Part shown: piece after piece, positions 16,730-25,533 of the stretch
Layout: every line of letters begins with the position of its first letter
Position numbering within the stretch: position 1 is the stretch's first letter
Source of the DNA: Thermoflexales bacterium
GTDB taxonomy: Bacteria; Chloroflexota; Anaerolineae; B4-G1; DUEL01
Length of the DNA: 52,081 nt
Direction of reading: 5' to 3'
Assembly (NCBI GenBank): GCA_014360895.1
Contig: JACIWQ010000007.1
Location: forward strand, 1-52,081
The notes under the pieces: model-generated
The model's database searches: none
Told to the model about the DNA's origin: nothing
What the model saw: the letters and a program-made list of their open reading frames with translations, nothing else
Position numbers and translations under genes: made by a program

Positions 16730-17922
16730 CCCAACACGCACGTGAACCTGTGATCGTTTCTGCGGCCCGGACGCCCATCGGCCGGTTTCAGGGGACGCTG
16801 GCCCCTCTATCTGCTCCCGAATTGGGCGCGGTGGCGATCCGCGCGGCCGTAGAACGGGCGGGCATAGACCCCGCTCTGGTGGAAGAGGTGCTGATGGGGA
16901 ACGTAGTCCAGGCCGGGGTGGGGCAGGCCCCGGCCCGGCAGGCGGCCATCAAGGCCGGCCTCCCCCCCACCGTCGGCGCGACGACGGTCAACAAGGTCTG
17001 CGGCTCCGGCCTCAAGGCGGTGATGCTGGCGGCGGCGATGGTCGCGGCGGGCGACGGTGACGTCTTCGTGGCCGGCGGCATGGAGAGCATGAACAACGGC
17101 CCGTACATGCTGAAGCAGGCCCGCTTCGGCTACCGACTGGGCGACGGCAAACTGGTGGATGCGACCGTCCACGATGGCCTGTGGTGTCCGTTCCAGGACT
17201 GGCATATGGGCAACGCCGCCGAGTGGATTGCCCGGGAGTACGGCCTGACCCGCCAGGAACTGGACGAGTATGCCTACAGGAGCCATATGAAGGCCATCGC
17301 GGCGATAGACGAGGGGCGGTTTAAGGAGGAGATTGTCCCCGTCCAGGTGCCGCAGCCGAAGGGGGGGCCGATTCTCTTTGACACCGACGAGTGTCCCCGG
17401 CGGGATACCTCGCTGGAGGCGCTGGCCCGCCTGAAGCCGGCCTTCCAGCCGGACGGGATGGTGACGGCGGGTAACTCTCCCGGCATCACCGACGGCGCGG
17501 CGGCGCTGGTGGTGATGAGCCGGGCGAAGGCGGAGGAATTGGGCCTGCGGCCGCTGGCCCGGATCGTCGCCTATGCTCAGGCGGCGGTGGAGCCATTGAA
17601 AATCTTCACGGCGCCCATCTTCGCGGTCCGCAGACTCTGGGCGAAGACGGGCACTTCGGTGAACGACTACGACCTCTACGAAATCAACGAGGCATTTGCG
17701 GCCCAGGTGGTGGCCGACGGCAAGGAACTGGGTTTGCCCTGGGAGCGGGTGAACGTGAATGGCGGCGCCATCGCTCTGGGACATCCCATTGGTTGCTCCG
17801 GCGCGCGCATTCTGGTCACCCTCATCTACGCTCTCCGGCATCGGGGGCTCCGTCGCGGCCTGGCGTCCCTGTGCCTGGGCGGCGGCGAGGCCGTCGCGAT
17901 GGCCGTTGAGTTGGAGGAATAA
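16726..17922 (+). CDS. Acetyl-CoA C-acetyltransferase (thiolase)
   Basis: A 398-residue thiolase with a complete active site: nucleophile Cys92 (NKVCGSG), [12 protein letters not shown], the His of [10 protein letters not shown] and the second Cys in [11 protein letters not shown]. It condenses or cleaves acetoacetyl-CoA or 3-ketoacyl-CoA. Compare the two thiolase-fold proteins at 29554 and 31578, which lack these residues. The ATG overlaps the TGA of the preceding gene. It ends the long plus-strand run, followed by a strong hairpin at 17925. Confidence 0.93.
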   Translation: MTQHAREPVIVSAARTPIGRFQGTLAPLSAPELGAVAIRAAVERAGIDPALVEEVLMGNVVQAGVGQAPARQAAIKAGLPPTVGATTVNKVCGSGLKAVMLAAAMVAAGDGDVFVAGGMESMNNGPYMLKQARFGYRLGDGKLVDATVHDGLWCPFQDWHMGNAAEWIAREYGLTRQELDEYAYRSHMKAIAAIDEGRFKEEIVPVQVPQPKGGPILFDTDECPRRDTSLEALARLKPAFQPDGMVTAGNSPGITDGAAALVVMSRAKAEELGLRPLARIVAYAQAAVEPLKIFTAPIFAVRRLWAKTGTSVNDYDLYEINEAFAAQVVADGKELGLPWERVNVNGGAIALGHPIGCSGARILVTLIYALRHRGLRRGLASLCLGGGEAVAMAVELEE

Positions 17923-17924
17923 GA

Positions 17925-17957
17925 TTTGCGGCGGCGGCCGGAGGCCGCCGCCGCAAA
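17925..17957. terminator. GC-rich hairpin between convergent thiolase and phoU genes
   Basis: TTTGCGGCGGCGGCC (17925-17939) is perfectly inverted at 17943-17957 around a GGA loop: a 15-bp stem. There is no T run on either side. Its position between convergent genes suggests a bidirectional terminator. The arm sequence is shared with the hairpin at 28478, so it may equally be a dispersed repeat. Confidence 0.5.
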
Positions 17958-18006
17958 GTCCCGTTGTCGGTTGCGGCAGCGCAGTCGCCGCAGCGGATGT
18001 CCGCCT

Positions 18007-18693
18007 TTACCCCGGCAGGTCCTCTATACCGTTCCCTTCCCGGTTCATTTCCCCCAGTTCCCCGGTGACGGTGAAGATCACCCGCTCGCAGATGTTGGTC
18101 ACCCGGTCGGCGGCGCGCTCCAGGTTATGGGCCGCCCAGAGGAGATGGTTGGCCTGGTCTATGTTCTTCGGGTCCGCCAGGATGTAGGTGACCAATTCCC
18201 GGTAGACCTGGTTGTAGAGGGCGTCTACTTCGTCGTCCTCGGCCGGGATGGCCCGGGCCAGCGCCACGTCCCGACGGGCGAAAGCATCCAGGGCCCGATG
18301 GAGCATGCTGCACGCCTTTTCCGCCATCCGGGGGATGTCTATGAGGGGCTTTATCAGCGGCTGGTCGCCGATCATCAGATTGATGCGGGCGATCCCCTTG
18401 GCGTAGTCCCCCATCCGCTCCAGTTCGGAGGAGAGGTCCAGAATCGCCGCCAGTGCGCGCAGGTCGCTGGCCATCGGTTGCTGGGTAGCGATCAACACCA
18501 GCGCGTCGGATTCAATGGCAAACCGCCGGGCGTTGATGTCCCGGTCCTGGGCGATGATGCGCCGGGAGGCCTCAAAATCCCGCCGCTTCAGCGCGTCCAC
18601 CGATTCGGCAATCGCCCGCTCCACCATATTCCCCAGGACCAGCAATTCGTCCTGCAGGCGCTGCAGTTCCCGGTCAAAAGTCTCTCGGGGCAT
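18007..18693 (-). CDS. phoU: Phosphate uptake regulator PhoU
   Basis: A 228-residue PhoU made of two homologous three-helix repeats, each with acidic metal-binding patterns (ELERMGDYAKGIARI and NLERAADRVTNICERV). PhoU links the Pst phosphate transporter to the phosphate two-component system and damps phosphate uptake. A strong purine Shine-Dalgarno (GGAGGAGG) precedes the ATG. pstB lies just upstream on the same strand, separated by a heptamer array. The sensor and response regulator are not in this window. Confidence 0.95.
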   Translation of the reverse strand: MPRETFDRELQRLQDELLVLGNMVERAIAESVDALKRRDFEASRRIIAQDRDINARRFAIESDALVLIATQQPMASDLRALAAILDLSSELERMGDYAKGIARINLMIGDQPLIKPLIDIPRMAEKACSMLHRALDAFARRDVALARAIPAEDDEVDALYNQVYRELVTYILADPKNIDQANHLLWAAHNLERAADRVTNICERVIFTVTGELGEMNREGNGIEDLPG

Positions 18694-18710
18694 ACCTCCT
18701 CCTTCCTCCC

Positions 18711-18789
18711 CTACTTCCTACTTCCTACTTCCTACTTCCTGCTTCCTGCTTCCTGCTTCCTGCTTCCTGCTTCCTGCTTCCTGCTTCCT
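18711..18789. repeat. Tandem heptamer array CTTCCTA/CTTCCTG
   Basis: About eleven copies of a 7-base unit: the proximal ones end in A (CTACTTC phase), the others in G (CTGCTTC). It fills the space between pstB and phoU, and the pstB stop codon at 18788-18790 lies at its edge. Read in the gene direction it is a GGAAGCA/GGAAGTA purine tract ahead of phoU. The same unit recurs at 40450. Confidence 0.9.
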
Positions 18790-19546
18790 ATCCCGCCCGC
18801 CCGGTGATGTAGTCCTCGGTCAGTTTTTGGGCCGGACGGGTGAAGATGACCTCGGTGGGGCCGAATTCCACCAGTTCCCCCAGCCAGAAGAAGCCGGTCC
18901 AATCCGAGACCCGCGCCGCCTGCTGCATGTTGTGCGTCACGATGACGATGCAGTAGTTCTCCCGCAGACGGCGCATCAGTTCTTCTATTTCCAGCGTGGC
19001 AATCGGGTCCAGCGCCGAGCAGGGCTCGTCCATCAGGATGACCTCCGGCTGGACGGCGACGACGCGCGCCAGGCAGAGCCGCTGCTGCTGGCCCAGGGAG
19101 AGGTTCAGCGCGTTCTGCCGAAGGTTGTCTTTGACCTCGTCCCAGAGGCCCACATCCCGCAGGCTTCGCTCCACAATCTCATCCAGGTTGCGGTGGCGGT
19201 GGATGCCCAGGACCCGGGGGCCGAAGGCGACGTTATCGTAGATGGACTGGGGGAACGGGTTGGGCCGCTGAAAGACCATCCCTACCCGTCGGCGCAGGTC
19301 CACCACGTCCGTGCCCGGCGCGTAGATGTCCACCCCGTCCAGCAGGACCCGCCCCTCCACCCGCGTGCGCGGGATGGTGTCGTTCATCCGGTTCAGGCAG
19401 CGCAGGAAGGTGGACTTGCCACACCCCGAAGGCCCGATGAGCGCCGTAATCTGCCGGTCCGGGATGACCATAGAGATATCGGAGAGGGCGATTTTATCGC
19501 CGTAGTAGAAGTTCAGATGTTCCACCCGGATTTTGGCGTCGTTCAT
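18788..19546 (-). CDS. pstB: Phosphate ABC transporter ATP-binding protein
   Basis: A 252-residue PstB, the cytoplasmic ATPase of the PstSCAB high-affinity phosphate importer. Walker A is GPSGCGKST at 38-46, the ABC signature is the PstB-type [13 protein letters not shown], and Walker B is [27 protein letters not shown] is also a PstB hallmark. GAGGAAAG precedes the ATG. The permease genes pstC and pstA and the binding protein pstS, which normally sit just upstream, are absent here; the upstream gene is gatA. Confidence 0.95.
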   Translation of the reverse strand: MNDAKIRVEHLNFYYGDKIALSDISMVIPDRQITALIGPSGCGKSTFLRCLNRMNDTIPRTRVEGRVLLDGVDIYAPGTDVVDLRRRVGMVFQRPNPFPQSIYDNVAFGPRVLGIHRHRNLDEIVERSLRDVGLWDEVKDNLRQNALNLSLGQQQRLCLARVVAVQPEVILMDEPCSALDPIATLEIEELMRRLRENYCIVIVTHNMQQAARVSDWTGFFWLGELVEFGPTEVIFTRPAQKLTEDYITGRAG

Positions 19547-19557
19547 ACTTTCCTCAT

Positions 19558-19615
19558 CCGGACGCAGATGAGCGCCGGTTTTCTCTGATGAAATCTGCGT
19601 ATATCTGCGTCCGCC
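19558..19615. repeat. Dispersed ATCTGCGT-type repeat between gatA and pstB
   Basis: The gap holds GACGCAGATGAGCG and GAAATCTGCGTATATCTGCG, related to the repeats near 6218, 27850 and 35020. I see no promoter in this 69-base gap. Confidence 0.45.
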
Positions 19616-21070
19616 TCAGATGGGTGGGCGGCGGGTGTGCCAGTCGGTGGCCTGCTCGTAGGCGTAGGCCACCCGCAGGACGGTCGTCTCCCCCAGGGCC
19701 GGGCCCATAATTTGCAGTCCGATGGGTAGGCCCTGCGCATCAAACCCGCAGGGGATGCTGATCCCGCAGATGCCCGCCAGGTTGACGGAGAGGGTGAAGA
19801 TGTCGGAAAGGTACATCTGGAGTGGGTCCTCCGTCTTCTCGCCGATGCGGAAGGCGGTGGTGGGACTGGTGGGGGCGACGACCACATCCACCTGCTCAAA
19901 GGCGCGGTCAAAATCCCCTTTGATGAGGGTGCGCACTTTCTGCGCTTTCAGGTAGTAGGCGTCGTAGTATCCGGCGCTGAGGGCGTAGGTGCCCAGCATG
20001 ATGCGCCGTTTGACCTCCGGGCCGAAGCCCCGGCCGCGTGTTTGTTTGTAGGTGTCCTCTAAAGAATCGCCGACGATGCGCAGGCCGTAGCGGACGCCGT
20101 CGTAGCGGGCCAGATTCGCGCTGGCCTCCGCCGGAGCGATGAGGTAGTAGACGGGGAGGGCGTAGTCGGTGTGAGGCAGGCTGACCTCCACGATTTCGGC
20201 GCCCAGGTCGGCCAGTTGCCCCAGGGCGGCGCGCACGGCGGCCTCCACCTCCGGTTGGATACCGGCGATGAAGTACTCCCGGGGGACGCCGACCCGCATC
20301 CCCCGGATGTCGCCGGTCAACGCGGCGGTGTAGTCGGGGACGGGGACGTCCAGCGAGGTGGAGTCCTGGGGGTCGTGTCCGGCGATGACGCTCAGGAGAA
20401 TCGCCGCGTCGGTGACGTCGCGGGCCAGAACGCCCACCTGGTCCAGCGAAGAGGCGAAGGCGATCAGCCCGTAGCGGCTCACCCGCCCGTAGGTGGGCTT
20501 CAGGCCGACGATGCCGCAGAAGGCGGCGGGTTGGCGGACGGAGCCGCCGGTATCGGTGCCCAGCGCGCCCAGACACTCCCCAGCGGCGACAGCGGCCGCG
20601 CTCCCTCCGCTGGACCCGCCCGGGACCCGCTCCAGGTCCCAGGGGTTGTGGGTGGGGAAGAAGGCGGAGTTCTCGGTAGAGGAGCCCATGGCGAACTCGT
20701 CGGTGTTGGTCTTGCCCAGGATGACGGCCCCGGCGGCCTTCAGCCGGGCGACGACGGTGGCGTCGTAGGGCGGGACGAAATCCTCCAGGATGCGGGAGCC
20801 GCAGGTGGTGGGGATGCCCGCCGTGCAGATGATGTCTTTGACGGCAATGGGGATGCCCTGGAGGGGCAACTTTTGCGGTTGCCGGCCCATCGCGTCGGCC
20901 GCGCGGGCCTGCTCCAGCGCGACCTCCGGCGTCAGCGTGATGTAGGCCCGGACGTCGTTATCCACGGCCAGGATGCGGTCTATCACCGCCTGGGTCAACT
21001 CTACGGCGGAAATCTCCCCCGCATCCAGGAGCGCGCGGGCCTGGTGGATGGTCAGGTCGTAGAGGTGCAC
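19616..21070 (-). CDS. gatA: Asp/Glu-tRNA amidotransferase subunit A
   Basis: A 484-residue GatA, the glutaminase of the GatCAB enzyme that converts Glu-tRNA(Gln) to Gln-tRNA(Gln), and Asp-tRNA(Asn) to Asn-tRNA(Asn). The amidase-signature triad is visible: Lys78 (PIAVKDI), cis-Ser153 (GGSSGGS) and nucleophile Ser177 (DTGGSVRQ). The start is GTG at 21070, directly after the stop of the preceding gene, with GGAGG inside that gene's end, so translation is probably coupled. gatC lies two genes upstream; gatB is not in the window. Confidence 0.97.
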   Translation of the reverse strand: MHLYDLTIHQARALLDAGEISAVELTQAVIDRILAVDNDVRAYITLTPEVALEQARAADAMGRQPQKLPLQGIPIAVKDIICTAGIPTTCGSRILEDFVPPYDATVVARLKAAGAVILGKTNTDEFAMGSSTENSAFFPTHNPWDLERVPGGSSGGSAAAVAAGECLGALGTDTGGSVRQPAAFCGIVGLKPTYGRVSRYGLIAFASSLDQVGVLARDVTDAAILLSVIAGHDPQDSTSLDVPVPDYTAALTGDIRGMRVGVPREYFIAGIQPEVEAAVRAALGQLADLGAEIVEVSLPHTDYALPVYYLIAPAEASANLARYDGVRYGLRIVGDSLEDTYKQTRGRGFGPEVKRRIMLGTYALSAGYYDAYYLKAQKVRTLIKGDFDRAFEQVDVVVAPTSPTTAFRIGEKTEDPLQMYLSDIFTLSVNLAGICGISIPCGFDAQGLPIGLQIMGPALGETTVLRVAYAYEQATDWHTRRPPI

Positions 21071-21835
21071 TCAGTCCTCCTTTGCCAGCAGAGTCTCTAT
21101 AACCTGGACAAACTCTTCCGCCTGGGCGATGGCTTCTTCTACCTGTTCGGGGGCGAAATCCCGGCGGCGTTCGTAGTCGGCTTCCAGGCGGTGTTTGAGG
21201 GCACGCCGGAACCAGTGGCTGTACTTCTCGTCTACCTCACCCGTGCGGACGAAGTGGAGGCCGAAGAGGGAGACCGTTCCGGTGTGGGATTTGGCGCGGA
21301 TTCCCCGCGCGGCCAGCGCTGCGTCCGCCGCGTCCAGGAAGGCATAGTAGACCAGGGACATCGCCGCGCCCCAAAATTGGGATTGAACCATCAATCTGGC
21401 CTGCTGGATGCGCTCTCGTGCCGATTGCAGAAACTGTTGCACCACTTGTTCCGGTTTTCCCTCCCCCACCATAATCGGCTCTCCTTTCAGTGGGATGCCC
21501 TCTTCGGCAACGTTGCGGATGAAGGGGGTGCCCAGCGCGCATTGGGCCGCCAGGTCTGCCGGGGTCATTTCCAGAACTTCCAGATGCACCCCCTCTCTCC
21601 AAGGGCGGGCGGTGAGTTCCAGGAGGGTGTCCGTTACCTCGGGCGTGCGGGAGTCCACCACCACCAGCAGGTCCACGTCCGATTCGGGGTGGGTATCGCC
21701 TCGGGCCTTGGAGCCGTAGAGGATCAGGCGCTGGACGCGGCCGGGCAGAGCCCGTTCCAGTTCCCGGCAGAAACGGGCCACGGCCCGCCGTTCGGCCGGC
21801 CGCAGGTGCTTCAGGCGGGGGTCGCGCGTCTCCAT
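21071..21835 (-). CDS. Fused MNT nucleotidyltransferase - HEPN protein
   Basis: A 254-residue protein joining two domains that usually form a two-gene toxin-antitoxin pair. Residues 30-90 are a minimal nucleotidyltransferase: GSKARGD at 41-47, SDVDL with Asp53 and Asp55, and a third acid near Glu86. Residues about 130-250 are a HEPN domain (YYAFLDAADAALAARG; KSHTGTVSLFG; Arg210-x4-His215 followed by EADY). In MntA-HepT pairs the nucleotidyltransferase AMPylates and silences the HEPN RNase; whether the fusion does this is unknown. It sits between gatC and gatA in one transcription unit. I chose ATG 21835; a TTG at 21868 would add 11 residues encoded by a repeat. Confidence 0.8.
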   Translation of the reverse strand: METRDPRLKHLRPAERRAVARFCRELERALPGRVQRLILYGSKARGDTHPESDVDLLVVVDSRTPEVTDTLLELTARPWREGVHLEVLEMTPADLAAQCALGTPFIRNVAEEGIPLKGEPIMVGEGKPEQVVQQFLQSARERIQQARLMVQSQFWGAAMSLVYYAFLDAADAALAARGIRAKSHTGTVSLFGLHFVRTGEVDEKYSHWFRRALKHRLEADYERRRDFAPEQVEEAIAQAEEFVQVIETLLAKED

Positions 21836-21838
21836 AAT

Positions 21839-21866
21839 CCCGTAATTCCGTGCCCTGTATTCCGTC
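21839..21866. repeat. Short GTATTCC-type heptamer tract
   Basis: Units of about seven bases (GTAATTCC, GTGCCCT, GTATTCC, GTCAATC) lie between gatC and the MNT/HEPN start. They resemble the tract at 49488 and overlap the last codon of gatC. Confidence 0.45.
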
Positions 21867-22152
21867 AATCCCAGATGGCGGGCACTTTAAAGCAGTTCTC
21901 CTCGGCCTCCGGGGCGTTGGCCAGGATGTCCTCCCGGGGGGCCGGGGGGCGCGGGTCGTCGGGCCGCATGACGTTGCGCAGGGGCAGGACGGTCGCGGTG
22001 GGGGGAATGGCTTCGGTATCCAGTTCCTGCAGGCGCGCGGCGTATTCCAGCACCGCCGAGAGTTGCTGGCGGAAACGCTCTTTTTCCTCTTCGGTCAGAG
22101 CCAGCCGGGCCAGGTCGGCAATGTGCTCCACTTCCTCTCGGGTCAGGATCAC
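21865..22152 (-). CDS. gatC: Asp/Glu-tRNA amidotransferase subunit C
   Basis: A 95-residue GatC, the small subunit that wraps around GatA and GatB and stabilises them. It starts [18 protein letters not shown], has [19 protein letters not shown] in the middle, and ends with the conserved RPDDP ... [15 protein letters not shown]. The start is GTG at 22152 behind GGAGGTGG. It is the first gene of the gat unit and has its own promoter at 22179-22206. Confidence 0.95.
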   Translation of the reverse strand: MILTREEVEHIADLARLALTEEEKERFRQQLSAVLEYAARLQELDTEAIPPTATVLPLRNVMRPDDPRPPAPREDILANAPEAEENCFKVPAIWD

Positions 22153-22178
22153 GGTCCACCTCCTTGCTGGTTACCCAT

Positions 22179-22206
22179 ATTATAACATGCCTGGGCACAG
22201 GGGCAA
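22179..22206 (-). promoter_or_regulatory. Promoter of the gatC unit
   Basis: On the minus strand TTGCCC (22206-22201) and a consensus TATAAT (22184-22179) are 16 bases apart, about 27 bases ahead of the gatC GTG. Confidence 0.65.
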
Positions 22207-22231
22207 TGAGGAGTCTCAGAGCGTGGAAAAG

Positions 22232-22271
22232 ACGGAGGTTTGAGGGCGCAACCGTGCCCCCAAACCTCCGT
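22232..22271 (-). terminator. Intrinsic terminator after the GT4 gene
   Basis: Downstream of the stop at 22286, the minus-strand RNA can form a 16-bp stem (ACGGAGGTTTGGGGGC with GCCCTCAAACCTCCGT, one G-U pair) with an 8-base loop, followed by CTTTTCC. It separates the glycosyltransferase from the gatC promoter. Confidence 0.7.
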
Positions 22272-22285
22272 TTATCCTCCCCCAC

Positions 22286-23374
22286 CTACAGGGACCGATA
22301 TACCTCCACCGTCTGGGCGGCGATGTGGGCATGGGTGTAGTGGGCCAGGACCCGCTCCCGCCCCCGCCGGGCCAGTTCCGCCCGCAACGCCGCGTCGGTG
22401 CGGAGGCGCTCCAGGCACGCCCGCAGGGCCTCCACGTCCCCTTCCGGGAAGGTGAGCCCCGCGTCGCCGACGACGTGGGGGATTTCGCCGCAGGTGGAGC
22501 CGACCACGGGCACCCCGCAGGCCATGGCCTCCACCAGGACCCGACCGAATTGCTCTATCCAGTTGGGACGGGAGCGGGAGGGGAGGACCAGGACGTCCAG
22601 CCGGTGGTAGAATTCGGGCATCCGAGGCGAAGGGAGGGTGCCCAGAAAGGCCACCCGTCCGGAAAGCGCGGGCGCGGCGGCTTGTTTTTCCAGGATGGGG
22701 CGCATGGGCCCGCTCCCCAGAATCTCCACCCGCACCCCGGGCATCCCCGCGACGGCCTCCAGCAGGAGGTCTGCCCCCTTCTCCTCCACCAACCGTCCGG
22801 CGAAGCCGACGGTGAAGGGGCGGTCCGTCTCCCGGTGGGGTGGGGGGGCGAAGTGGTCCGGGTCCACACCGAACTGGGGGATGACGGCCAGCGGGCCGGT
22901 GTACCCCTTGGCCCGCCAGACCCGCGCGGCAGTCTGGCTGCCCGCGATGGCGGCATCCGCGTGGCGCAGGCAGTAGCGCTCAAAGAGGGAGAAGGGGGGC
23001 GGATAGCGCCGGAGCAGGTTCTGCCAACTGAACCAGAGGGTCCGGCAACCGGCCCGTCGGGCCAGGACCATCCCGTGGAAGGTCGCCAGGTTGTAGGGCT
23101 CCTCGTCCAGGTGGACGACCTCCGGATGAAAGGCCTGAATCTGGCGGGCCAGGCGCGGGTAGAAATGGAGGTGGAAGTGGCCGTTGAGGGCCATCGTCTC
23201 CACGACCAGTTCGTAGCCCTCGGTGTGGGCCCGCTCCAGGGGGAGGAGGCCGCGCTCGTCCTTCCAGTACGGCGGGACGACGGCCCGCAATTCCACCCCC
23301 AGGCGCGCGATTTCCTCCAGTTTCCGCTGGTAGATGCCGACGATGCAAGCTTTGGAGAGGAGGAGGACGCGCAT
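22286..23374 (-). CDS. GT4-family glycosyltransferase
   Basis: A 362-residue GT-B glycosyltransferase. The C-terminal half has the family's nucleotide-sugar site: VGFAGRLVEEKGADLLLEAV, VEILGSGPMRPILE, and EQFGRVLVEAMACGVPVVGS with the E-x7-E pattern. It would transfer a sugar from a nucleotide donor to a glycan or lipid in the cytoplasm; donor and acceptor are unknown. The ATG at 23374 sits at the edge of a heptamer array and has no clear Shine-Dalgarno. No other surface-sugar genes adjoin it. Confidence 0.88.
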   Translation of the reverse strand: MRVLLLSKACIVGIYQRKLEEIARLGVELRAVVPPYWKDERGLLPLERAHTEGYELVVETMALNGHFHLHFYPRLARQIQAFHPEVVHLDEEPYNLATFHGMVLARRAGCRTLWFSWQNLLRRYPPPFSLFERYCLRHADAAIAGSQTAARVWRAKGYTGPLAVIPQFGVDPDHFAPPPHRETDRPFTVGFAGRLVEEKGADLLLEAVAGMPGVRVEILGSGPMRPILEKQAAAPALSGRVAFLGTLPSPRMPEFYHRLDVLVLPSRSRPNWIEQFGRVLVEAMACGVPVVGSTCGEIPHVVGDAGLTFPEGDVEALRACLERLRTDAALRAELARRGRERVLAHYTHAHIAAQTVEVYRSL

Positions 23375-23432
23375 ATCGCATATCGCTTATCGCGTATCGC
23401 TTATCGCTTATCGCGGATTGCTTATCGCGGGT
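23373..23432. repeat. Tandem heptamer array TATCGCN
   Basis: About eight units (CATATCG, CTTATCG, CGTATCG phases) directly ahead of the glycosyltransferase ATG. In the gene direction the unit reads GCGATAN. The same family lies ahead of the genes starting at 34126 and 36382. The 103-base gap to the next gene holds nothing else I can name. Confidence 0.85.
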
Positions 23433-23477
23433 TGCAAATCGCCGATCGGGAACCTGTGGCGCAGGATTTGTCTTGTG

Positions 23478-25433
23478 CTAATGACCGCGCAGGACGAGGG
23501 GCAGGTAGACCGAATATTCCAAGGTCTTGAATACACCGCTGCCCAGTGTTCCAGCGTAAAGGACGGAATGTTCCCCGGGAGCAAGGGCCAGAGCCAGTAC
23601 CCAGAGATTGGTCAGACCGGTGTTCAACGGGCTCCAGTTTGTGCCACCATCCGTGCTTTTAAAAACACCGCTACCCCCTGTCCCAGCATAAATGGTGTTT
23701 GGGTTCTGGGAGTCTATTGCCAGAGCACAGACCCACTGATTGTCTAACCCAATCTGGCTCCAGTTTGTGCCGCTGTTCGTGCTCTTGAAAACACCGTCGT
23801 ATGTCCCCGCGTAGAGGATGGACGGAGTTTGCGGATTCATTACCAGGGTCTGAATATAAAAATCGGTCAGGCCAGAGTTGATCTGACTCCAATTCTCCCC
23901 GCCGTCCGTACTTTTGAAGACGCCGCTGCCGTTTGTCCCGGCATAGAGGGTGTCGGGGTTATCCGGGTCTATAATCAGGGCGTTAATGTAGCTACTGTAC
24001 GACAGGCCATTGCTGGCCGCGCTCCAGTTTGTGCCGCTATCCGTGCTTTTGAAGACCCCGCCACCGTATGTCCCGGCATAGAGGATGGATGGGTTTTGGG
24101 GGTCTATTGCCAGTGCCCAGGTGGGGGTATAGGTCAACCCATTGTTGATCGCACTCCAGGACGAACCGCCATTTGTGCTTTTGAATACACCGCCATATGT
24201 CCCGGCATAGAGGGTATCGGGGTTATGTGGGTCTATTGCCAGAGCCGAAACCTGGAAATCGGTTAGGCCGGTGTTAGCTGCACTCCAGTTCGCACCGCCG
24301 TCTGTGCTTTTGAAGATGCCACCGCCACCTGTCCCAACGTAGAGGGTACCGGAGTTATGGGGGGGAATTACCAGGGCATGAGGAATGGAAGCAATCAAGC
24401 CGCTGTTAGCCGGGCTCCAGTTCGTGCCGCTATCCGTGCTCTTGAACGCGCCCCTGCCGTTCGTCCCCGCGTAGAGAGTGTTCGGGTGTTGCGGGTCTAT
24501 TGCCAATGTGTTGATATTGGTCGGGCTATTGTTGACGAAGGTCCAGTTTGCACCGCCATCTGTGCTCAGGAACACGCCGCCGTTACGTGTCCCAGCATAT
24601 ACTGTGCTCGGATTCTGCGGGTCAATCGCCAGGGCCAGAACCACGAGGTCCGTCAGACCGTTGTTGACCTCTCTCCAGTTCTCGCCACCATCTGTGCTCT
24701 TGAATACCCCGTTACCACCTGTCCCAGCGTAGAGCGTGCCCGAATTCTGCGGGTCTACCACCAGGGCCCGAATGCCCATCGTGGTTAACCCTGAGCCAAC
24801 CGCACTCCAGGAGGAACCGCCGTCCGTGCTTTTGAATACACTGCTGGCAGCGCCAGCATAGATGGTGGACGGATTTTTGGGGTCAATTGCCAGGGACTGA
24901 ACGAAGGGATCGTTCAGGCCGTTGTTGACTGCGCTCCAGCTTGCGCCGCCGTTCGTACTCTTGAACACCCCATTACCATTTGTCCCTGCGTAGATGGTAC
25001 TGGAATTTTGGGGGTTTATCACCAAAGCGCGAACATAGACAAAGGTGGTGCCTATACCGTAGTTGATAGGACTCCAATTCACACCACCGTTTGTGCTTTT
25101 GAACACGCCGCCGCCCCCTGTCCCGGCGTAAATGGTGGACGGGTTTTTCGGGTCAATCGCCAGAGCTGGAACCCAGGTGTTCGTCAGACCGGTGTTGACC
25201 GCGCTCCATGACGAACCGCCATTTGTGGTTTTGAAAATACCCCCACCCGCTGTTCCGGCATAGATGACATTGGGGTTCTGTGGTTCTATCGCCAGGACGT
25301 AAATGCTTCCGCCCTCCGGGCCAATGTTGGTCCAAATGCCGGCTCCAGCAAAGGTGGTACTTGTCCCACCGACGCTCAGCAGAAACACCAGGACGATGAG
25401 CAGGACTCTCCTGAAGGTAGTTGTGCGTTTCAT
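23478..25433 (-). CDS. Exported Asp-box (BNR/YCF48-like) beta-propeller protein
   Basis: A 651-residue secreted protein with a signal peptide (RRVLLIVLVFLLSVGG) and about 14 repeats of some 46 residues. Each repeat has IDPQNPxTIYAGT followed by GVFKSTDGGxNWS; I count 14 YxGT strands and 13 Asp-boxes (SxDxGxxW). This predicts one or two propellers of the sortilin/BNR type, with no catalytic residues evident, so binding or adhesion is likelier than hydrolysis. It ends SVYLPLVLRGH, a motif shared by other exported proteins here. GGAGG precedes ATG 25433; an upstream in-frame start is less likely. GC is somewhat lower than its neighbours. Confidence 0.85.
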   Translation of the reverse strand: MKRTTTFRRVLLIVLVFLLSVGGTSTTFAGAGIWTNIGPEGGSIYVLAIEPQNPNVIYAGTAGGGIFKTTNGGSSWSAVNTGLTNTWVPALAIDPKNPSTIYAGTGGGGVFKSTNGGVNWSPINYGIGTTFVYVRALVINPQNSSTIYAGTNGNGVFKSTNGGASWSAVNNGLNDPFVQSLAIDPKNPSTIYAGAASSVFKSTDGGSSWSAVGSGLTTMGIRALVVDPQNSGTLYAGTGGNGVFKSTDGGENWREVNNGLTDLVVLALAIDPQNPSTVYAGTRNGGVFLSTDGGANWTFVNNSPTNINTLAIDPQHPNTLYAGTNGRGAFKSTDSGTNWSPANSGLIASIPHALVIPPHNSGTLYVGTGGGGIFKSTDGGANWSAANTGLTDFQVSALAIDPHNPDTLYAGTYGGVFKSTNGGSSWSAINNGLTYTPTWALAIDPQNPSILYAGTYGGGVFKSTDSGTNWSAASNGLSYSSYINALIIDPDNPDTLYAGTNGSGVFKSTDGGENWSQINSGLTDFYIQTLVMNPQTPSILYAGTYDGVFKSTNSGTNWSQIGLDNQWVCALAIDSQNPNTIYAGTGGSGVFKSTDGGTNWSPLNTGLTNLWVLALALAPGEHSVLYAGTLGSGVFKTLEYSVYLPLVLRGH

Positions 25434-25497
25434 TGTGAACCTCCTTCCAAGTGGATGATCGTTGTGCATCTGAAAAGAGGAATTCACAATGTTCTCG

Positions 25498-25530
25498 GAA
25501 TTTCTGCATTCTCTGTGTTCTCTGCGGTAA
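25498..25530. repeat. CAGAGAACACAGAGAA-type repeat
   Basis: In the gene direction (minus strand) CCGCAGAGAACACAGAGAA lies ahead of the propeller gene. It resembles the CACGAAGACAC repeats at 10796 in build. The 100-base gap shows no clear promoter. Confidence 0.4.
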
Positions 25531-25533
25531 TCT

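Noticed and set aside
18711-18789. CRISPR array
   Set aside because: The units are seven bases long, uninterrupted and without spacers; no cas gene is present.
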